From contig NZ_JAHVJR010000001.1 in NCBI RefSeq assembly GCF_019801175.1, forward strand, positions 1,240,001 through 1,304,000: DNA of 64,000 nt, given 5' to 3'. Within the stretch, counting starts at the first letter, position 1. Each line of letters opens with the position of its first letter. The DNA comes from Vannielia litorea (lineage in GTDB: Bacteria > Pseudomonadota > Alphaproteobacteria > Rhodobacterales > Rhodobacteraceae). The notes beneath the pieces were generated by a model that was given only the letters and a program-made list of their open reading frames with translations, ran no database searches and was not told the DNA's origin. This document shows, in pieces, positions 59,392 to 64,000 of the stretch. Both the position numbers and the translations under genes were made by a program.

Positions 59392-61677
59392 TCATTCGGC
59401 GGCCGCACTGATCTCGACGCTGCGCGGAAGTCGAACCACGGCGAGCGCCCCGGCATGGGCGCCCTCCGTGAACGGCTCGGCATCGGTGAGATCAAGGCTG
59501 CCGCCATGTTCTTCGATGATTTTCTTCACGATGGGCAGGCCGAGGCCGGTGCCCTTTTCTCGGGTCGTCACATAGGGCTCGAACAGGCGGCCCCGGTCTT
59601 CTGGCAGGCCGATGCCATTGTCGGCCACTTCCACCACGGCTTCGGAACCTTCGGTAAAGAGCCGAACGCGCACTTCCGGCACGTGGCCCTCGGGCGCGCC
59701 TTTTTCCTGAAGGCTCTCAATGGCTTCGCCCGCGTTCTTGATCAGGTTGATCAGCGCCTGGCTGACCATGGTCTCATCGAGATCAGCCACCACACCGCCG
59801 GTTTCATCCTCATATTTCAGCGCCTCGCCCTGGCTCTCGCGTTGGAGCAGCACGGCATCGCGAAGTACGGCAGAAAGATCTACCGGCTTGCGGTCAGGTT
59901 CGGGCATACGGGCGAACTTGGAGAACTCGTCGACGATGCGACGCAGGTCACCGGTCTGGCGAACGATCACACCAGTGAGCTGATCGAGGCTTTCCGCCTC
60001 ATCGCCCGCCATTGGCGTAAACTTGCGGCGGATGCGTTCGGCGGAAAGCTGGATCGGGGTCAGCGGGTTCTTGATTTCATGGGCAATGCGGCGAGCCACG
60101 TCGCCCCAGGCTGCCATCCGCTGGGCCGTCACCAGTTCAGACACGTCATCGAAGGCAACCACGTAGCCCTCGATCTCGCCTTCTTCCCCGCGCCGCCGGG
60201 CCATGCGGACCAGCAGCGTTTCCAACTTACCTTTGCGGTTTAGCCGGATTTCTTCGCGGGCGATCTCTTTTTCGCCGGTTCTCAGCCGTTCGAGAAGCCC
60301 CGCAAACTCGGGGACGGCCTTGCCAACCGCCACATGCGGATCGCTCTCGTCGTTGAGGTCGAGCAGCGCGAGCGCGGAGCGGTTCATGAACTCAACCTGC
60401 CCTGCCGGATCCAGCCCGATCACCCCAGCCGTGACGGAAGAGAGCACCTGCTCAAACAGGCGGCGGCGCTCTTCGATCCGGGCGGAGTTGTCGAGCAGCC
60501 GGTCGCGCTGGCCTTTCAGCTGCCGGGTCATCTGGTTGAAGATCCGGCCCAGCATGGCGATTTCATCGTCGCCGGATTCCTCAATTACCCGCACGTCGAG
60601 GTCGCCTTCACCCACCCGTTGCGCGGCGCCGGTGAGGCGGCCTACAGGGCGGCTCAAGCGCTCGGCAAACCAGAGGCCGAGCCAGACCGAGGCGAGGATG
60701 AGGATCACCGCAAAGCCCAGGTAAATAACGCCGAATTCAAACAACCTGCGCCCGCGCTCCTGCTCGAGTTGGTTGTAAACTGTCACCGTCTCCTCAGTGT
60801 CATCGAGAAGGCTCAGCAGCTGGCCGTCCACCTCGCGGGAGACGTATAGGAACCTGTCGGGGAAGGCGTTGAGCCGCAGAAGCGCGCGGAATTCACTGTT
60901 AGCCCAGTCCTCGATGATCACCGTCTCGCCTTCGCGGGCGGCCTGCATCTCTGTCTCTGTGGGCTTCTCGAAATCGAAGAGATAGCTGCGTTCGCCGCGC
61001 GCGCGGATCTCGCCGGTGCTGTCGATCACGAAGGCCTCTCGGAGGCCGCGCTGCACTTGCGCCTGCCCCTGCCCCAGCACCTGCCGGATCTGGCCGTCAC
61101 TCACCGCGCCTCGGGCCGCGCGGGCGACATTGAGGTAGCCCGCGAGAACGGTGGCATCCTGCTCGAGATCCCGCCGGTGCTCCTCCTTGTAAGCCTGTGC
61201 GGCCTCCAGCGACGCCCCGACCACCTCGCGCACTCGGTCGGAGAACCAGCTTTCGAGGCCGAGGTTGATGGTGAGGCCCGCGAAGACGGCAACAAGCACC
61301 GTGGGCACGGCGGCGATCAGCGCGAACACGCCGGTCAGGCGGAGGTGCAGCCGGGAGCCGGCGGACTTGCGGCGGCGGGCGGCCACCAGCTTGCCCACCT
61401 GCCACAGCACCAGCGCCGCGACGATGAGCACATAGACGATGTCAGCAAGAAGAATCGCCCGGAGCGCGGGCGAGTTAGCACCCTGCCCGAAGGGGCCGAG
61501 TGTCAGGTATGTTCCGATTGCCAGCGCAGGGCCAAGAACCACCAACGCGAGCGTCGCCGCGTTGCGCAAACGGCGCAATCTACGCAGTTTAACAAGGCGT
61601 TCCCACCCAAACGCTCGTGCGGAGGACCCCACCGCGTGCCTCACATATCTTGTGCCCCCGAGGGGACATACCGCCAT
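59392..61677 (-). CDS. ntrY: Nitrogen regulation sensor histidine kinase NtrY
   Basis: A 761-residue sensor kinase: three or four N-terminal membrane segments, a periplasmic/extracytoplasmic loop, HAMP (RLSRPVGRLTGAAQRVGEGD), PAS (VTAGVIGLDPAGQVEFMNRSAL), DHp with phosphoacceptor His (RRIAHEIKNPLTPI) and HATPase (NLIKNAGEAI, DNGIGLPE, GTGLGLPIV). ATG 61677 is used; a TTG five codons upstream is possible. Lies between ntrC and ntrX; stop to ntrX start is 25 bases. Confidence 0.95.
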   Translation of the reverse strand: MAVCPLGGTRYVRHAVGSSARAFGWERLVKLRRLRRLRNAATLALVVLGPALAIGTYLTLGPFGQGANSPALRAILLADIVYVLIVAALVLWQVGKLVAARRRKSAGSRLHLRLTGVFALIAAVPTVLVAVFAGLTINLGLESWFSDRVREVVGASLEAAQAYKEEHRRDLEQDATVLAGYLNVARAARGAVSDGQIRQVLGQGQAQVQRGLREAFVIDSTGEIRARGERSYLFDFEKPTETEMQAAREGETVIIEDWANSEFRALLRLNAFPDRFLYVSREVDGQLLSLLDDTEETVTVYNQLEQERGRRLFEFGVIYLGFAVILILASVWLGLWFAERLSRPVGRLTGAAQRVGEGDLDVRVIEESGDDEIAMLGRIFNQMTRQLKGQRDRLLDNSARIEERRRLFEQVLSSVTAGVIGLDPAGQVEFMNRSALALLDLNDESDPHVAVGKAVPEFAGLLERLRTGEKEIAREEIRLNRKGKLETLLVRMARRRGEEGEIEGYVVAFDDVSELVTAQRMAAWGDVARRIAHEIKNPLTPIQLSAERIRRKFTPMAGDEAESLDQLTGVIVRQTGDLRRIVDEFSKFARMPEPDRKPVDLSAVLRDAVLLQRESQGEALKYEDETGGVVADLDETMVSQALINLIKNAGEAIESLQEKGAPEGHVPEVRVRLFTEGSEAVVEVADNGIGLPEDRGRLFEPYVTTREKGTGLGLPIVKKIIEEHGGSLDLTDAEPFTEGAHAGALAVVRLPRSVEISAAAE

Positions 61678-61732
61678 ATCCCGTGATCTCAACGGAGGCC
61701 TGAGACCCCTCTGCCACGGCTCTGTTGCCCTT

Positions 61733-63103
61733 TTACATCAATTTGCGACGGCGTGTCACCTGAATATCGAGGTCATTTATCTTCTTGCGGAGGGTATTTC
61801 GGTTGATGCCCAGCAAATCGGCGCATTTGGCCTGATTGCCGCCCGTGGCATCGAGCGCGATCTCGATCAGAGGCAGTTCAACCTCCTTGAGAATGCGAGT
61901 GTAGAGGCCCGGCGGGGGGAGTGCGCCGCCATGCAGGTCGAAGTAGCGGCGCAGGTGCTTGGCGACCGAGGCTGAGAGCTTCTCGCCATCGCCGCCGCCT
62001 ACCAGCGGCTCGATCTCGGGCTGGGAGGAAAGCACCGCCTCCACATCCGCGAGGCCGATCTGCTCTTCGGTGGCGGTCACCACGAGGCGGCGCACGGTGT
62101 TTTCCAACTGCCGCACGTTGCCCGGCCAGCTGTAGGCGCGGATCAGGTCCATCGCAGGCCCGGCGATACGGCGCGGGGCGCTGCCCTGCTCGGAGCGGGC
62201 CAGAAAGTGCTCGGCCAGCAGCGGGATGTCATCGACCCGTTCGCGGAGGGCGGGCACGTTGATGGTGACGCCGCCGAGCCGGTAGAACAGATCCTGTCGG
62301 AAGCCGCCGCCCTCCATCCGCTCCATCAGGTTGCCCTGCGAGGTGCTCATGACGCGTGGCGCGGAATCGCCGAAAGCATCGAGCATCCGCACGATACGGC
62401 CCTGCGCCTCATCGTCGAGATCAGCGATTTCATCGAAAAGGATCGAGCCACCTCGCGCCCGGGCAACCACTTGAGCCGGACCATCAGCGCCCTGAAGGTC
62501 ACTCGGAGACACCACCACGAAGGGCAGCGTGCGCCGGTCGGAAAAGTCATGAATAGCACGTGCAATCAGGGACTTGCCAGTTCCGCTCTCACCCGTGATC
62601 AGCACCGGAAGGTCAGTGTTCATGACCTTTGCAACCAACCGATACAGCCCCTGCATCTGCGGCGTGCGCCCCACCAGAGGCAGATCGCTGTCAGACTGGG
62701 GCGCCTCCGTGGTGTCGGCCTTCTGCGAGGCCAGCCGCCGCTTGCTCTCCAGCGCGCGGGCGGCGCGCTTCATCAGGTCAGGCAGGTCAAAAGGCTTGGG
62801 CAGATAGTCATAGGCCTCGGCCTCGGCGGCCTGAATGGCAGTCATGATCGTGTTCTGCGCCGAGATCACGATCACCGGCAGACCGGGCCGCTCGGCGGAG
62901 ATTTTTGGCAGCGTTTCCAGACCGTTGCCATCCGGCATGACCACGTCGGAGATCACCAGGTCGCCCTTGCCCTCCTCGACCCAGCGCATGAGCGTGACCA
63001 GCGACGAGGTGGCGTGAACGCGGCAACCGGCGCGGGTCAGCGCCTGGGTGAGCACCGTGCGTATCGTGCGATCGTCATCTGCGACCAGTACCGTTCCGTC
63101 CAT
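61733..63103 (-). CDS. ntrC: Nitrogen regulator NtrC
   Basis: A 456-residue response regulator: receiver (LVADDDRTIRTVL, Asp in LVISDVVMPDG), AAA+ (Walker A GESGTGKS, Walker B ILFDEIADL) and Fis HTH (NQAKCADLLGINRNTLRKKI). The GAFTGA-containing segment is missing: the loop is shortened to SPSDLQGADGPAQVVARARGG. Rhodobacter NtrC has the same loss and activates sigma-70 promoters, so this is a lineage trait. Start is 12 bases before the ntrB stop. Confidence 0.96.
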   Translation of the reverse strand: MDGTVLVADDDRTIRTVLTQALTRAGCRVHATSSLVTLMRWVEEGKGDLVISDVVMPDGNGLETLPKISAERPGLPVIVISAQNTIMTAIQAAEAEAYDYLPKPFDLPDLMKRAARALESKRRLASQKADTTEAPQSDSDLPLVGRTPQMQGLYRLVAKVMNTDLPVLITGESGTGKSLIARAIHDFSDRRTLPFVVVSPSDLQGADGPAQVVARARGGSILFDEIADLDDEAQGRIVRMLDAFGDSAPRVMSTSQGNLMERMEGGGFRQDLFYRLGGVTINVPALRERVDDIPLLAEHFLARSEQGSAPRRIAGPAMDLIRAYSWPGNVRQLENTVRRLVVTATEEQIGLADVEAVLSSQPEIEPLVGGGDGEKLSASVAKHLRRYFDLHGGALPPPGLYTRILKEVELPLIEIALDATGGNQAKCADLLGINRNTLRKKINDLDIQVTRRRKLM

Positions 63104-63115
63104 CGCGACTAGCTC

Positions 63116-64000
63116 CTAGTAGTATTCACTATTGCTCAAGTCGGGCGCCACCTGCAGCGACACCCTGAAAACCGTTTTGCCCGGCACCGAATCCACCTGA
63201 ATCCAGCCGTTGTGCTCGCCGATGATCTTGCTCACCAGCGCCAGACCGAGGCCGGTGCCGTTTTCACGGCCTGAGACAAAGGGCTCGAAGATCTCGTCGG
63301 CGATCTCCTCGGGCAGCCCCGGCCCGTTGTCGGTGATCTCGACCTGTAGCGGCACCGCCGCCCCGCGCCCGTCCTTGCCGCGCAGGCGCAGGGACAGGTC
63401 GTAGAAGGTGCGGATCTTGATCGTGCCCTCATGCTCCGGCCCCAGCTTCTCAGACGCCTCGGCGGCGTTCTTCAAAAGGTTCAGGAAGACCTGAAGCAAC
63501 TGGTCGGCATCGCCCAGCGTGGGCGGCAGCGAGGGGTCATAATCATCACTAAACTTGATGCTGGCGGCAAAACCCACCTCGGCGGATTTGCGGGCGCGAT
63601 CGAGGATATCGTGAATGTTTACCGGACGCATCAGCGGCGGGCGCACATTGCCGAACTGCTCGACCTGCTCTAGGAGCTTCACGATGCGGCGGCTCTCGGC
63701 CACGATCAGATCGGTCAGCTCCAGCTCGGATTTGGGCAGGTTCATCGAGATGAGCTGCGCCGCCCCGGTGATGCCCGCGAGCGGGTTCTTGATTTCATGC
63801 GCCAGCATCTCGGCCATGCCGATGGCGCTCTTGGCCGTGGCCTGAACCGAATGCGCACGGCCCAGCTTGCCTGCGATCTCGCGCGGCGAAATCAGCATGA
63901 TGAGGCGTTTGCTGTCATCGTTGAGCGGGGCGATTTGCAGGTTGCAGTGAACCGGCGGGCGCTCGCCCGTGCCGAGATCGACATCGTTCACGAAGAGCGC
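63116..64000 (-). CDS. ntrB: Nitrogen sensor kinase NtrB, partial
   Basis: The C-terminal 294 or so residues of the soluble nitrogen-sensing kinase; the N-terminal PAS region lies beyond the window. Seen are phosphoacceptor His in LAHEIKNPLAGI, N-box NLLKNAAEA, G1 DNGPGLPEE and G2 GTGLGLALV. It phosphorylates NtrC and is controlled by PII. The gene begins outside the right edge (the frame is open through base 64000). Confidence 0.96.
   Translation of the reverse strand, partial: ALFVNDVDLGTGERPPVHCNLQIAPLNDDSKRLIMLISPREIAGKLGRAHSVQATAKSAIGMAEMLAHEIKNPLAGITGAAQLISMNLPKSELELTDLIVAESRRIVKLLEQVEQFGNVRPPLMRPVNIHDILDRARKSAEVGFAASIKFSDDYDPSLPPTLGDADQLLQVFLNLLKNAAEASEKLGPEHEGTIKIRTFYDLSLRLRGKDGRGAAVPLQVEITDNGPGLPEEIADEIFEPFVSGRENGTGLGLALVSKIIGEHNGWIQVDSVPGKTVFRVSLQVAPDLSNSEYY

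Overview
The window looks like a chromosomal segment of a high-GC alphaproteobacterium of the Rhodobacterales (Roseobacter group). I infer this from gene order and protein character: a glutathione-linked formaldehyde/XoxF methanol cluster laid out as in Paracoccus and Rhodobacter, an NtrBC-NtrYX-Trk-Hfq-HflX neighbourhood, NtrC and NtrX that lack the sigma-54 loop, and many tightly packed genes joined by 4-base stop/start overlaps. No rRNA, tRNA, CRISPR array, insertion sequence or prophage was found. Both window ends cut through genes (a formaldehyde dehydrogenase on the left, ntrB on the right).

Bases 1-16350 form one functional island for lanthanide/PQQ-dependent methanol oxidation. A + strand operon runs adhI (partial), fghA, a c2-type cytochrome, xoxF, xoxG, xoxJ and a CXXCW rhodanese-like protein. 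A - strand group (5938-8223) carries a SoxYZ-like carrier, a beta-propeller protein and an MxaD-like SRPBCC protein. A divergent + strand operon (8465-15316) encodes a PQQ-associated periplasmic binding protein, a second beta-propeller, a small cupredoxin-like protein, a very acidic 88-residue PepSY-like protein, a NitT/TauT-type importer (three genes) and an ABC-2 type ATPase/permease pair. This block resembles the lut (lanthanide uptake) cluster of methylotrophs. A LuxR-type regulator with an altered ligand pocket follows. XoxF carries the extra aspartate typical of lanthanide enzymes, so the island reads as metal acquisition plus methanol to formaldehyde to formate.

Bases 16350-25500 hold housekeeping genes (rpsB-tsf), a PAAR-papain-fold toxin with an Imm35-like immunity gene, pseudouridine catabolism (psuK-psuG), a DUF502 membrane protein, a patatin phospholipase, 3-hydroxybutyrate dehydrogenase and a SnoaL-like protein. 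Just beyond lies a convincing unannotated small RNA on the - strand with its own promoter, a palindromic operator in the promoter spacer and a strong terminator (25458-25568).

Bases 25648-46805 are mostly ordinary chromosome: a family 5 peptide-binding protein with a co-translated hydrolase, a XRE/cupin regulator beside an acyl-CoA ligase, a DsbA-like oxidoreductase with an MFS exporter, mfd, hemB, a SYLF lipoprotein, a tannase-family esterase lacking the usual disulfide, a DbpA-like RNA helicase with a GGKPGGK tail, a beta-hydroxyacid dehydrogenase and a penicillin-acylase family enzyme.

Bases 46867-64000 contain hflX, hfq, trkH, trkA, then an apparent insertion (secreted CHAT protease with a co-translated partner, a CHAP lipoprotein and a NIT-domain chemoreceptor), followed by ntrX, ntrY, ntrC and ntrB, all four on the - strand. 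The strongest leads for new biology are the acidic PepSY protein inside the lut-like operon, the operator-controlled small RNA, the periplasmic CHAT/partner pair and the PAAR toxin/immunity pair.
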